Assembly (NCBI GenBank): GCA_021773635.1
Contig: JAJFJV010000023.1
Location: 1 to 64,000 of the forward strand
DNA: 64,000 nucleotides
Direction of reading: 5' to 3'
From: Gammaproteobacteria bacterium
GTDB taxonomy: Bacteria; Pseudomonadota; Gammaproteobacteria; HK1
Shown: positions 28,266 through 38,192 of the stretch, in pieces
How positions within the stretch are numbered: the stretch's first letter is position 1
Layout: every line of letters begins with the position of its first letter
The notes under the pieces: model-generated
Told to the model about the DNA's origin: nothing
What the model saw: the letters and a program-made list of their open reading frames with translations, nothing else
Database searches by the model: none
Made by a program: the position numbers and the translations under genes

Positions 28266-30129
28266 CCGACAGCTTTACATCAAACTCAGATCCGGGTTTC
28301 GGCTTCGAAGCGGAAGGCTCGGCGGGCTCGGCAGAGTCGTCCAGGTTATGCGGCAAGGCACGCGCGATACGACGGCAGATACGATAGATATCGTTCATGT
28401 GATCGATAATCTCACGTTCCAGCGTATAGGTCCGCAGCCGGTTCGGCGCATCCGCGGTGAGGCGCTCGATCTCATGCTCCGCTGCGTCCATGCGTATCGC
28501 GACCATCTCCTTGCGCATGGCGTTGATTTCTGCACTGGCATCCATATCACCACTGACAATCAGTGCGGCGGTACGTTTCAAAGCCTGGGAGACCTGCCCA
28601 TGATAATTACCCAGGACTTTCTGGGTCTCCTCACTGACCACGATACCCTCATCCATGCGCTTTCTGCCCAGCGACGCCATGTTGTCCTCAATAATGTCGC
28701 CTATGTTTTCGAAGCGGTTCACGGTCTGCAACAGGTATACCAGCTCGGCTGCCTGTTCCTCGGGGAGATTGGTCATGCTGAGCTTGCCGAGATAGACGAC
28801 CACCTGTCCGTGTACCGCGTCCACCTCATCGTCCATGGCGATGATTTCTTCCAGGTCCTGCTCGTTGCCATCCATGAACGCAGGGACTGCGCGATCAAAC
28901 ATCGCCGCAACCTGGGTGCCGACGCGGCCAATCTCATGGCGAGCCATACCCAGTGCCAGCACCGGTGTCTCAATCAGCACATCATTGAGGAACTGCGGCT
29001 TGTATTCATCCGGCACTTCAGCCTCAGTCTCAGGCTTGTCCGGCACCACCCACTCGCAGAAACGGGCGAACAGCGAAGACATGGGCAAAAACAGGAAAGC
29101 AATACCCACATTGAACATGGTGTGGGCATTGGCCACTTGGCGCGGGGTCTCCTTTGCCAACCTTTCCACCCCGCTTAGCTCGGGATACTGCGGCGACATC
29201 CACACCGCCAGCTCCGCAAGATAGGGGATAAAGAAAAAGATCAGGGCGACACCGACGATCTTGAAGGTCACGTGGGCCACCGCCACACGCACCGCCTCAC
29301 GCGGCTTGCCGATGGAAGCCAGACCCGCGGTAGCGCAGGTGCCGATGTTGGCGCCCAGCGCCAGCGCAATGCCACCATCGAGATTGATCAAACCCTGGGA
29401 CGCCAGCACGATAACCACACCCATGGTCGCCGAGGAGGACTGTACCAGAGCGGTAAAGGCGGTGGACAACAAGATGCCGATGACGGGATTGGAGACGTTC
29501 TGCATCAACTGGATGAAGGGCTCATAAGAGCGCAGCGGCTTCATCGCACCGCTCATCACGCCCATGCCGAAAAAGATCATGCCAAGCCCCATGATCAGGA
29601 TGCCGTACTGTTTGATGTGTTCCTTGCGGCCCACGAACAACATGCCGAAGCCGACGGTAATCAGCAGCAGGGCATATTTTTTTACCGGGAAGGCAACGAT
29701 CTGGGCGGTAATCGTGGTGCCGATATCAGCCCCAAGGATGACCCCGATAGCCTGCGACAGGGACATCAGGCCGGCGGTTACAAAACCCACCAGCATCACC
29801 GTGGTCACCGATGACGACTGAATGACCGCGGTTACGCCTGCACCCGTGACAAGCCCCGCCAACCGGTTGGTGGTGAGCTTGCCGAGAATATCCTTCATGC
29901 GGTTACCCGCTACCGCCTTCAGGGCATCGGACATCTGCTCCATACCGAACAGGAACAGCGACAAACCACCCAGCAGCTTCATGACCATGAAGCCCCAGGC
30001 GATTTCCTTACTGGCGGCGGTGGGCACCGCGGCATAGACCGGGCTGATGATCAGGCTGAAAAGCCCTCCAAACATGAGAAACAACACCACCCACTCGCTA
30101 CGCTTCAGCTTGCTGTAATCCATATTCAT
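28231..30129 (-). CDS. Na/Pi cotransporter with PhoU-like tail
   Basis: About 632 residues. The N-terminal two thirds contain duplicated PNaS repeats with QSSS signatures (AVIQSSSVTTVML and ALVQSSSATMGVV), typical of NptA/YjbB sodium-phosphate transporters. The C-terminal about 200 residues are helical and PhoU-like (MARHEIGRVGTQVAAMFDRA). The protein may export or import phosphate across the inner membrane. The ATG at 30129 is preferred because GGAGTGGGG precedes it; a GTG lies four codons upstream. It could relieve excess phosphate released by phosphonate breakdown, but that is conjecture. Confidence 0.88.
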   Translation of the reverse strand: MNMDYSKLKRSEWVVLFLMFGGLFSLIISPVYAAVPTAASKEIAWGFMVMKLLGGLSLFLFGMEQMSDALKAVAGNRMKDILGKLTTNRLAGLVTGAGVTAVIQSSSVTTVMLVGFVTAGLMSLSQAIGVILGADIGTTITAQIVAFPVKKYALLLITVGFGMLFVGRKEHIKQYGILIMGLGMIFFGMGVMSGAMKPLRSYEPFIQLMQNVSNPVIGILLSTAFTALVQSSSATMGVVIVLASQGLINLDGGIALALGANIGTCATAGLASIGKPREAVRVAVAHVTFKIVGVALIFFFIPYLAELAVWMSPQYPELSGVERLAKETPRQVANAHTMFNVGIAFLFLPMSSLFARFCEWVVPDKPETEAEVPDEYKPQFLNDVLIETPVLALGMARHEIGRVGTQVAAMFDRAVPAFMDGNEQDLEEIIAMDDEVDAVHGQVVVYLGKLSMTNLPEEQAAELVYLLQTVNRFENIGDIIEDNMASLGRKRMDEGIVVSEETQKVLGNYHGQVSQALKRTAALIVSGDMDASAEINAMRKEMVAIRMDAAEHEIERLTADAPNRLRTYTLEREIIDHMNDIYRICRRIARALPHNLDDSAEPAEPSASKPKPGSEFDVKLSDDGRISSSTDS

Positions 30130-30188
30130 CGATATCCCCACTCCGTTCTTGATTTTATGCCTGTGAAAAAACCCTATGCTGTGTCTGG

Positions 30189-30653
30189 TTAGCTCTTGAC
30201 CACTGTGACCGGGACCGTAGCCAAACGCACGATCTGTTCTGCCTTGGAGCCAACCAGCAGATGTTTAAGCCCGGTGCGCCCCTGACTGCCGGTCACAATA
30301 CAACTGGCCCCGCTGGCCTTCGCAGTCTTCAGCACTTGAGCCACGGGCAACCCGCTTTCCAGCACGGTGGTGATATTCTCCATGCCTTTGCGGTTCGGAA
30401 CGACATCGGCCATCTCAATCAAAAAATCATCCAGCATGCTAACCGCAAGTTCCTTCATGGTGCGCATCGCGCCACTGGTGTCATGCTTGTAATAGCCCGG
30501 CGCCTCGCCCGGATCGTGCACCACGTGCAACACCAACAGCGGCATGCCACAAGCAGATGCGTAGTTATAGGCCCAGAGAAATGCGGCCCGGGAGTCGTCG
30601 GAAAAATCTACCGCCACCAATACCGGGGATGCGCCTTGCTCTTCTTTGCTCAT
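30189..30653 (-). CDS. Universal stress protein
   Basis: 154 residues of the UspA family. It begins VLVAVDFSDDSRAAFLWA and has the ATP-binding G-2x-G-9x-G-[ST] type segment VTGSQGRTGLKHLLVGSKAE near the end. Cytoplasmic nucleotide-binding stress protein. The 198 bases upstream (30654-30851) hold no gene that I can support. Confidence 0.9.
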   Translation of the reverse strand: MSKEEQGASPVLVAVDFSDDSRAAFLWAYNYASACGMPLLVLHVVHDPGEAPGYYKHDTSGAMRTMKELAVSMLDDFLIEMADVVPNRKGMENITTVLESGLPVAQVLKTAKASGASCIVTGSQGRTGLKHLLVGSKAEQIVRLATVPVTVVKS

Positions 30654-30851
30654 GATTGATGCCTCTTTAAAAAACGCTGATTTTCACTGAACGAGTACAG
30701 AATCCAAGCCTGGGATAGGGCTGTTTTTGCGCCCGGCGGCCAACTTTCAAAAGTTGCCGAGTCTTCCAAAACAGGGCCTGAAAGTCAAGGCATATGGGTG
30801 TTATGGCAGGCTTCCCGGCAAGTTATGGGAAGCACTACCCCACCCCCTGAT

Positions 30852-32402
30852 TCAGGTTGTACTTGCAGGTCTGCGCAGAAAGAAAACCAGAGGCACACAG
30901 GCGAGAATAATAAAGGTGAGAAGCAGGAAATCATTGCTGTAGGCGAGCAACGCGGCCTGACGATTGACCTCCCCGTCCAGAAAAGCGAGTCCCTGTGGCG
31001 TGGTGATATCCCATAGCGCCGGCAACTGAAAATGCCGCAACCCCTCGTTAAAGGGACTGACATGGGGTACGAGATAGGCGTGTTGCGCCCGCGTCTGATG
31101 GGTGAGTACACCCACCAAAACCGCCACGCCCACGCTTTTGCCAAGATTACCTATGAGCCCGTAGAAGGCGGTGCCCACATCACGATACTGAATGGCCAGG
31201 GTGGAAAAAGCGGCAGCGGTGAGTGGCACAAAGAAAAACCCGAGCCCCACCCCCTGCACCACATTGGCTGCAATCACGTGCGTAGCGGTGAGATTCACCG
31301 CCAGACGCGAGAGCATCCAGGTGGAGAGCGCCATCAGCAACAAGCCAAGGGCCATGAGTAGCTGTGCAGAGACGCGCTTATGCAGCCAGCCGACCAATAC
31401 CACGGTCAGCATGATCGCAGCACCTCTGGGCGCCATCACCAGGCCTGTGGTCACAATGGGATAACCCCAAATGTTCTGCAAAAAAGGCGGCAATAAGGCG
31501 ATAATGCTGATCAGCACCACGCTGAACAGGGCCTTGAGCATAGAGCCGAGTACAAAATTCCGATCACCCAGCACATGACGATCAATAAAGGGATTTCGGG
31601 CAAACAGGATGTTGAGCACAAAGCCATAAAATCCAGCTCCGGCCAGGCAGGCAGCCATCACGATCTGGCTGGAATCAAACCAGTCCAGATGTTCGCCACG
31701 ATCCAGCAGGAATTGAAGCGAACCGGCGCACAGGGCAACGGAGAAAAAACCGGCGAACCCAAAGGGCCGGTTTCGCACCCCTTTCGCCTCCGGCACGAAT
31801 AGCCAGGTCACCGCAAAGGCCAAAATTCCCAGCGGAAGATTGAAAAAGAACACCCCGCGCCAGCTAAAGCCCTCGACGATGAACGACCCCAGCGTCGGAC
31901 CGATGATGGGCGCGGTCATGATACCCACCCCCCAAAGACCCAGCGCCATGCCATGCTCCTCACGCGGATGGGTATCCAGCAGGGCCGCGAGGGAAAGCGG
32001 CATTAACGCGGCCCCAAAGACCCCCTGTACGAAGCGAAAGGAAATCATCTCGGTAAGGGAGTTTGAGAGCCCGGAGAGAATGGAAAACAGGGCAAACCCG
32101 GTGTACGCAAGGAGCAATAAACGCTTGCGTCCAAACACCGTGGCCAGCACCCCGGACGCGGGCATCGCCACCGCTACCGAGATAAGAAAGGAGGTCAGGA
32201 TCCAGGTCACCTGATCCGGGCCGGCGGAGAGTGCCGCCTGCACGTGTGGCAAGGCGATACCCACTACCGAGGCATCGATCTCCTGCATCAGCGGCCCGAG
32301 GATGCAGGCGATGGTGATCATGATCCGGTGGCTGCCCGGAGCAACGGCTGTTCCCTGCCCCGGCGTCACTCCACCATCCAGAGAAAGATCCGGCGCAGCC
32401 AC
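30852..32402 (-). CDS. emrB: MFS multidrug transporter, DHA2/EmrB type
   Basis: 516 residues with about 14 membrane segments. EIDASVVGIALPHVQAAL is the DHA2 motif in the first helix, and LWGVGIMTAPIIGPTLGSF matches motif C of drug:proton antiporters. It overlaps the end of the adaptor gene by 37 bases. With an outer-membrane TolC-like protein the pair would form a tripartite exporter. Confidence 0.9.
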   Translation of the reverse strand: MAAPDLSLDGGVTPGQGTAVAPGSHRIMITIACILGPLMQEIDASVVGIALPHVQAALSAGPDQVTWILTSFLISVAVAMPASGVLATVFGRKRLLLLAYTGFALFSILSGLSNSLTEMISFRFVQGVFGAALMPLSLAALLDTHPREEHGMALGLWGVGIMTAPIIGPTLGSFIVEGFSWRGVFFFNLPLGILAFAVTWLFVPEAKGVRNRPFGFAGFFSVALCAGSLQFLLDRGEHLDWFDSSQIVMAACLAGAGFYGFVLNILFARNPFIDRHVLGDRNFVLGSMLKALFSVVLISIIALLPPFLQNIWGYPIVTTGLVMAPRGAAIMLTVVLVGWLHKRVSAQLLMALGLLLMALSTWMLSRLAVNLTATHVIAANVVQGVGLGFFFVPLTAAAFSTLAIQYRDVGTAFYGLIGNLGKSVGVAVLVGVLTHQTRAQHAYLVPHVSPFNEGLRHFQLPALWDITTPQGLAFLDGEVNRQAALLAYSNDFLLLTFIILACVPLVFFLRRPASTT

Positions 32403-33481
32403 TCCGGCGCGGCCGCCTCGTTACCAGTATCCACCCGTACCTGCACACTCATACCCGCTCTCAACGGTGGCGTTTGCTGTCCTTCATCAAGTTCCAGCCG
32501 CACCGGCAAACGCTGCACTACCTTGACCCAGTTACCCGAGGCATTTTGTGGCGGCAACAAGGCGAATTCTGCGCCGGTAGCCGGGCTGATACTCACCACC
32601 CGCGCCTTGAATACCCCGTCCGGATAGGCATCCAGCTCAATGGTAGCGGGCTGTCCCTCGCGCAAATGGGTTAGTTCAGTTTCCTTGAAATTGGCCTGAA
32701 ACCAACGCTGCTCGGTACCCACCAGACTAAAGGCAGGAGACCCCGCCTCAAAAAATTCCCCGACCTGCAGATCGAAATTACTCACCACCCCGGCGGCGGG
32801 CGCACGCACCGCGGTATAGCGCAGATCCAGAGCGGCCTGTTCAAGGGCAGCCTGGGCTTCACGTACCTGCGGGTGGAGAGCGGCATCGGCCTCGTCAGAG
32901 CCCCCCAAACGAGCAAGAATGCCTGAAAGATCGTGCTGAATCACCACACTCCGTTCCCGAGCCAGCTGCAGATTACGGCGGGTCTCGTCAAACTTTGCCG
33001 CCGAAATCAGACCCTTGCTCTTAAGCCCTTGCTGGCGGTCAAACTCCCGCTGGTAATAAGCCGCATCTTTTCCGGTAAGACGCCCCTCGGCACGCTTCTG
33101 ACGATAGAGCGCCCGCAATTCATCCACGTCTTGCCGGACCTTCGCAAGTCGCGCCCGGGCACGCTCGCGGATAATCCGAAAGGGCTCCGGATCGAGCTGA
33201 AACAGTAATTGCCCGATCTGGACCTGCTGGTTCTCCCCTACCGCAACCACCACCACGCGACCGGATACGTCGGCACTCACGGCGATCTTTTCCGATTTCA
33301 CGTAAGCATTTTCAGTGCCCACATAGCGAGCCGAGGTGAAGTAGTAATAGATACCGCCGAGTCCAAAGGCGAGCGGGGGGGCAAACACCACCAGCATGAT
33401 GAGGGTCCGCCGCAGCACGCGCTGTAGCAAAGCCCGGAGACTGCGAGCCGGCCGCCGGGCAGATTTTTTCTTGGAGCTCAT
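32366..33481 (-). CDS. emrA: EmrA-type membrane fusion protein
   Basis: 371 residues. One N-terminal membrane helix (TLIMLVVFAPPLAFGLGG) is followed by the biotinyl-lipoyl half motif (YVGTENAYVKSEKIAVSADV), a long helical hairpin, and YTAVRAPAAGVVSNFDLQVG, typical of EmrA. It starts 12 bases after the MTIP gene and overlaps emrB, so it ends the purine-salvage operon. Confidence 0.9.
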   Translation of the reverse strand: MSSKKKSARRPARSLRALLQRVLRRTLIMLVVFAPPLAFGLGGIYYYFTSARYVGTENAYVKSEKIAVSADVSGRVVVVAVGENQQVQIGQLLFQLDPEPFRIIRERARARLAKVRQDVDELRALYRQKRAEGRLTGKDAAYYQREFDRQQGLKSKGLISAAKFDETRRNLQLARERSVVIQHDLSGILARLGGSDEADAALHPQVREAQAALEQAALDLRYTAVRAPAAGVVSNFDLQVGEFFEAGSPAFSLVGTEQRWFQANFKETELTHLREGQPATIELDAYPDGVFKARVVSISPATGAEFALLPPQNASGNWVKVVQRLPVRLELDEGQQTPPLRAGMSVQVRVDTGNEAAAPEWLRRIFLWMVE

Positions 33482-33493
33482 CAGTTCATGTCC

Positions 33494-34237
33494 TCATAGC
33501 AGGCGGATAGCCTGCTCCAGCAAGGCACGCACTTCAGCCATACCCGACTCCAGGTTAGCCTCAATTTCCGCCATGGTGATTGCACCCACGCCGCGCCCCG
33601 CCGCCGCATTGGCCACCACCGCACAGGCTGCGTAGCAGAGCCCCAGTTCCCGTGCCAGAACCGCCTCCGGCATACCAGTCATTCCCACCATATCGCAGCC
33701 ATCGCGTGCCAGACGATTAATCTCCGCTGCAGTCTCTAGGCGAGGCCCCTGGGTTGCGCCATAGACCCCGTAAGTCATGGCTGAAACCTCTGCCTTTGCC
33801 GCGGCCTGGATCAATATTGTGCGTAATTCCTCGCAATAGGGGGTGGTGAAATCTACATGTACCACGTGGCTTAAATCATCTTCGAAAAAGGTATTGGCGC
33901 GGGCACCGGTATAATCGATGATCTGGTCAGGAATGGCGATTTTCCGCGACATCAATTCGGGATGAATACCGCCCACAGCCGCCACCGCCATGACCTTCTC
34001 CACACCAATATGATGCAGCGCCCAGATATTTGCCCGGTAATTGACCCGATGCGGCGGAATGGTGTGGCTGTGGCCGTGGCGCGGAAGAAATACAACCTCG
34101 CGACTACACAGCTGACCGTAGATCAATGGGCCCGAGGGTTCCCCATAGGGCGTGTTGACCACCTCCCGACGGGTGATTTCCAGTCCATTAAGCGTGGTCA
34201 GCCCGGTTCCACCGATAATTGCCAGCGTGGTTTTCAC
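33494..34237 (-). CDS. S-methyl-5'-thioinosine phosphorylase (MTIP)
   Basis: 247 residues of the MTAP/PNP family. GGTGL at the start binds phosphate; LPRHGHSHTIPPHRVNYRAN and GPRLETAAEI follow. The pocket stretch MTGMPEAVLARELG is like Pseudomonas MTIP, which splits methylthioinosine to hypoxanthine and methylthioribose-1-phosphate. The next gene upstream encodes the hypoxanthine phosphoribosyltransferase, which supports the MTIP reading. Ordinary MTAP activity is the main alternative. Confidence 0.85.
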   Translation of the reverse strand: MKTTLAIIGGTGLTTLNGLEITRREVVNTPYGEPSGPLIYGQLCSREVVFLPRHGHSHTIPPHRVNYRANIWALHHIGVEKVMAVAAVGGIHPELMSRKIAIPDQIIDYTGARANTFFEDDLSHVVHVDFTTPYCEELRTILIQAAAKAEVSAMTYGVYGATQGPRLETAAEINRLARDGCDMVGMTGMPEAVLARELGLCYAACAVVANAAAGRGVGAITMAEIEANLESGMAEVRALLEQAIRLL

Positions 34238-34800
34238 TCGCTCAAATCCCCTTCGGTTCGCAGCGCATAGATTCCGCGCAAATTACGATAGCGTCCGTGG
34301 TAATCCATGCCGCTACCGAAAACATAGCGATCATCCACTTCAAGACCACTGAAATCCGCACGCTCAAATTGGCGCTGTCGCGGATGTTTTTTATCCACGA
34401 GGACTGCGGTCAACACCTCTTTAACTCCTTCTCCGCGGCAATAATCTACGATTGCCGCCAGCGTTGCGCCCTCGTCCAGAATATCGTCAATTATCAGCAC
34501 CACCCGGCCAGCAAGGGAAATCTGCGGATAGGACCGCCACTTGAGTTCCCTGCCCTCGGTCCCACCGCGATAGCGGGTGGCGTGGATGTAATCCAGATCG
34601 AGCGGGAAATCTATCCGCCGCAGCAGTTCCCCGGCCGGAATCAGCCCCCCCATCATCACTGGCAAAACCAGCGGCTGGCGATCGTGCAAACGGGTGTGGA
34701 TGCCAGCAGCCATCCGATCAAAGGCGGCATCCACTTCCGCCGCGGTATGGATTTGCTCCATCTCTTCCGGCAGGTTCTTCGACAAAGCCACATCGCTCAC
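34234..34800 (-). CDS. hpt: Hypoxanthine-guanine phosphoribosyltransferase
   Basis: 188 residues. The PRPP-binding motif VVLIIDDILDEGATL and the YIHATRYRG segment are those of Hpt-type phosphoribosyltransferases. It would turn the hypoxanthine released by the neighbouring MTIP into IMP. Four-base overlaps on both sides indicate coupled translation. Confidence 0.87.
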   Translation of the reverse strand: MSDVALSKNLPEEMEQIHTAAEVDAAFDRMAAGIHTRLHDRQPLVLPVMMGGLIPAGELLRRIDFPLDLDYIHATRYRGGTEGRELKWRSYPQISLAGRVVLIIDDILDEGATLAAIVDYCRGEGVKEVLTAVLVDKKHPRQRQFERADFSGLEVDDRYVFGSGMDYHGRYRNLRGIYALRTEGDLSE

Positions 34801-35696
34801 ACAGGCACCTCGTTAACCGGCCCGGCGAGGGTGGCGCGCCCGGCATAATCCCGGGCGAACTGCCAGGCGGCCCGGCCACTGCGCGAGCCACGTAACAAAG
34901 CCCACTGCAACGCCTCCCGATGCACTCCATCGACTTCTGCTGGCGCTACGCCCAGCACTGCCAGCCAGTGGGAAACTATATCCAGATATTGTGCTTGCGA
35001 GAAGGGATGAAAGGCTAGCCACAGACCAAAACGCTCGGACAGGGAGATTTTCTCCTCCACCGCCTCGCCATGATGGATCTCGCCACCACGCAAACGCGCC
35101 TCGTTGTTCTCGGCCATATATTCCGGCAGCAGATGGCGACGGTTGGAGGTCGCGTAGACCAGTACATTTTCCGGTTGCGCCGTAAGCGCACCGTCAAGCA
35201 CCGCCTTCAGCGCCTTGTAGCCCGGATCATCCGCCTCGAAGGAAAGATCATCACTAAACAACACAAAGCGCTCGGGCCGTCCGTACAAATCCTCAACGAT
35301 ATCGCCAAGATCCATCAGCGCATGGCCCTCCACTTCGATAACCCGCAAGCCCTCAGCCCCATACTCATTGAGTAGCGCCTTTATGAGTGAAGACTTGCCG
35401 GTCCCGCGAGGCCCCCACAACAGGGCATTGTTGGCGGGCACACCACGAACAAACTGCAGGGTATTTTGCACCAGCCGACGCTTCTGCCTCTCGATTCCCT
35501 TGAGGTCATCCAGCGCAATGGCATGGGGCCGAATCACTTCCTGAAAGTAAGCCCGCCCCTGGCGCCGACGCCAGCGACAAGCACGTACAGCACGCCAGTC
35601 TGGCGCACCAGGCTGTGGTGGATACAGTGACTCGATCCGCTCAACCAGACTTTCAAGCCCGGCAAGCAATCGTGTCACGTCGTCGCGATGATTCAT
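34797..35696 (-). CDS. DUF815-family ATPase
   Basis: About 299 residues from the ATG at 35696; the frame extends upstream to 35804, but those residues look non-coding. Walker A is GPRGTGKSS, and Walker B-like FVLFSDDLSF and YATSNRRHLLPEY follow, all marks of DUF815 AAA-like ATPases. The function of the family is not established. It is the first gene of the five-gene hpt/MTIP/emrAB operon. Confidence 0.85.
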   Translation of the reverse strand: MNHRDDVTRLLAGLESLVERIESLYPPQPGAPDWRAVRACRWRRRQGRAYFQEVIRPHAIALDDLKGIERQKRRLVQNTLQFVRGVPANNALLWGPRGTGKSSLIKALLNEYGAEGLRVIEVEGHALMDLGDIVEDLYGRPERFVLFSDDLSFEADDPGYKALKAVLDGALTAQPENVLVYATSNRRHLLPEYMAENNEARLRGGEIHHGEAVEEKISLSERFGLWLAFHPFSQAQYLDIVSHWLAVLGVAPAEVDGVHREALQWALLRGSRSGRAAWQFARDYAGRATLAGPVNEVPV

Positions 35697-35902
35697 GGGC
35701 GAATTATATGCCAATATCCTGTTAACCTTTTCCCGTAGCGGGCAACTCATGCCGCGCCACCCCCCTTGCCTGCCGTGCCATGCAACAAGGCCTGGCCAAG
35801 TCATCAGGATTTGTTGAATTTAGGCCATACCGCCATGAACGCTCATCATCTGCTCATGAAATCCCATTCGGCGCCTATCACCGGCACCCGGAACTCGGCC
35901 GC

Positions 35903-37351
35903 ATGACTTCGATGCACGTAGCCGATGCCCCTGCACTCGATGCTCGTCCCGAGCAACTGCGCCGGTGGCTGGAAGATCTGCCGATGCTCAATCCAGAGCT
36001 TTCCATCGGCGCCTTACTCAAGGCGCTGACTGACTTCAGGCAGTGCTCGCGGCCAGGCAAAAGGCATTTACCGTTACTACACCTCTACCGGGGTCGGGTG
36101 AATAGCCTCTTCTATGCCTATGAAACCCCCTCGTTTCAGCACGGTATTCGAGCGCAAAACAGGGAGTTGGTAAGACGCCAACTGGGAGAACTCAGCGAGA
36201 TCCTGGAGCAGGCCTACGCCAACGCCCTGGATTCCCCGGAACCCGAAGCGTCGGAATACCTGGCTATCCTGTATTGCGCTCTGGAGCAAAGCGCACATAG
36301 CTTGCGCCATACCTTTCGCACTTACGGCCCCATTCCAGCGGACATACACCACCGCCTCAACGACTACTACCGGAGGGCAGAGGCGCGGGGCTTGCTGTAT
36401 ACGGCGGTGCAGATTGGTGTGCGGCCAGAACGTCACGAAAATATCTCGGCCTTGTACAAACAGCTGATGCTGCTCACGCTCGCCGATCCCTTTCACCTGC
36501 CTGAAGGCGAAGCCATGCAGGCCTTCACTTTCCTGGGTCGCTACGCCACTGCTTGCCGCATACAACGAGAATTTCCCACATCACCACAAAGCGGCATCTT
36601 CTTTCTCGACCTCGCAGCCAACACGCCACCCCTTCCAGCAAGCCGTATGGAGTCCAGCAAGCTGCCAACGGTACGAGCCTTTGATATCAATCCCATGGTC
36701 CGTGCAGCAACCCGGGATATCATCAATCGGGATGCGTCGCTTAAACACCGTATCCTGGCTGAACACGCCAAATGGTTGCTAAAACAGTTTGAGCCCCATC
36801 TCAGGGCGCAGCCTTTCAAGCGCGAAAAACGCCGCCAGAGCAAGCGCCAAACAGACCTGATCGTCGGCCTGGAGGCGGTACGAAACAGATTGGCATCCGG
36901 GGTCTCCCCGACAGTGGGACGGCCGTGGAACATCACGGAAGAATCAAACTCCGGCTACCGCCTGAGTTGCAGAGATACACCGGAAATTGCTGTGGCGGTG
37001 GGCGAACTCGTTGCCCTGATGGAAATCCCGGCATCCAGTGGCTATCAACTCGGGCTGGCCCGCTGGCAACGGAGAAATCCTGACGGTTCCATTAGCCTGG
37101 GGCTGGAAAAAATACCTGGAAAAGTACAGGCGGCAACCTGCCTGCTGATAACCCGCACCGAAGAATCCGTTCCCTGCCTCTACGCGCAAGCCGCAGACGA
37201 ACAGACTTGCCTGCTGGTCAGCCGGAGACGGCTAAAGAAAGGGTTGGAGGTGGAACTAAGGCTATCGGACCGCAAGCAAATCTTTCGGCTCGGGAAGCGG
37301 GGCACATGTTCTCCGCGTATCGACCGTTACGAGGTACCGCCGGCAGCGTAG
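35903..37351 (+). CDS. Uncharacterised protein with PilZ-like C-terminal region
   Basis: About 482 residues from the ATG at 35903; the frame is open from 35780, but that part looks unconserved. The first 350 residues are helical with no known domain. The last 130 or so (NITEESNSGYRL, YQLGLARWQRR, SISLGLEKI) have the pattern of a PilZ beta-barrel, though the c-di-GMP-binding RxxxR is not evident. Similar proteins are scattered in beta- and gammaproteobacteria; I know of no function. It is divergent from the DUF815 operon. Confidence 0.6.
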   Translation: MTSMHVADAPALDARPEQLRRWLEDLPMLNPELSIGALLKALTDFRQCSRPGKRHLPLLHLYRGRVNSLFYAYETPSFQHGIRAQNRELVRRQLGELSEILEQAYANALDSPEPEASEYLAILYCALEQSAHSLRHTFRTYGPIPADIHHRLNDYYRRAEARGLLYTAVQIGVRPERHENISALYKQLMLLTLADPFHLPEGEAMQAFTFLGRYATACRIQREFPTSPQSGIFFLDLAANTPPLPASRMESSKLPTVRAFDINPMVRAATRDIINRDASLKHRILAEHAKWLLKQFEPHLRAQPFKREKRRQSKRQTDLIVGLEAVRNRLASGVSPTVGRPWNITEESNSGYRLSCRDTPEIAVAVGELVALMEIPASSGYQLGLARWQRRNPDGSISLGLEKIPGKVQAATCLLITRTEESVPCLYAQAADEQTCLLVSRRRLKKGLEVELRLSDRKQIFRLGKRGTCSPRIDRYEVPPAA

Positions 37352-37382
37352 ACCGTCGGGTGTCCTCGAAGCAGGGCCGACG

Positions 37383-38120
37383 CTACTCGATACCCTTGGC
37401 AGACGCCTGCGCAAGATCATCAAAGGCGTCATCCGGTGGATTGCCATCGTAGATCAGGTGGATACGGCGCTGGCGATAGGCCTCACGGGTAAATACATAG
37501 CTATCCAGGGCCGACTTGTCGCGCAACCGAATGGCACTGGCCAATCGAGCCCGATCATCTATGAGCTTCAGTGCGGTCAAAGGCAAGCTAACTGAAGACT
37601 GGAACAGGTAGTAGAGCGGATTGGTATAGACACTTGATACCAGGTCCGGCGCGTCACGCACGGAATTAGGCCCGAGCACAGGCAGCTCCAGATAAGCCCC
37701 CTCCCCAGCGCCCCAGACACCAAAGGTCTGACCAAGGTCTTCGTCATGTCGCTCCAGGCCCACGCCGCTGGCAATATCGAAGGCACCACCGATACCAAAG
37801 GTACTGTTAACGATAAACCGTCCTGCATCCTCTACGCCCTGCTCAAATTTACCTTGGAGCAAATCGTTAAGGATGACGTTGAGGGTACCGAGGTTGCTAA
37901 AGAAGTTACCAATACTGGTGCGCAAAAGCTCCGGTGTCACCCACACGTAAAAGTCCGACACGGGCTCGAGTATGTGCTCGTCCAGGGTGTTATTGAAACT
38001 GTGAAATGCCCGGTTAGGTGACTCCAGCGGATCGCCTTCACCATTTTCAGCCACGGTCGCGCAACCGCCAAGCAGGGCAAAGCAAAGGAGCATCAGGCCG
38101 GTCCTTATTCCCTTTTTCAT
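37383..38120 (-). CDS. mlaA: Outer-membrane lipid asymmetry lipoprotein MlaA
   Basis: 245 residues. A lipoprotein signal ends in LLGGC. NRAFHSFNNTLDEHILEPV, FFSNLGTLNVILNDLLQG and ERHDEDLGQTFGVWG are the family's landmarks. MlaA removes misplaced phospholipids from the outer leaflet of the outer membrane and gives them to MlaC. The mlaC-like gene lies directly upstream, but mlaBDEF are not here. Confidence 0.93.
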   Translation of the reverse strand: MKKGIRTGLMLLCFALLGGCATVAENGEGDPLESPNRAFHSFNNTLDEHILEPVSDFYVWVTPELLRTSIGNFFSNLGTLNVILNDLLQGKFEQGVEDAGRFIVNSTFGIGGAFDIASGVGLERHDEDLGQTFGVWGAGEGAYLELPVLGPNSVRDAPDLVSSVYTNPLYYLFQSSVSLPLTALKLIDDRARLASAIRLRDKSALDSYVFTREAYRQRRIHLIYDGNPPDDAFDDLAQASAKGIE

Positions 38121-38192
38121 GCTGTTCTCCTTTGCCGAATCCGGGCGCCCCGATGAATTACTTCCAAAAACCTAAAACTAGACCACAACCCA

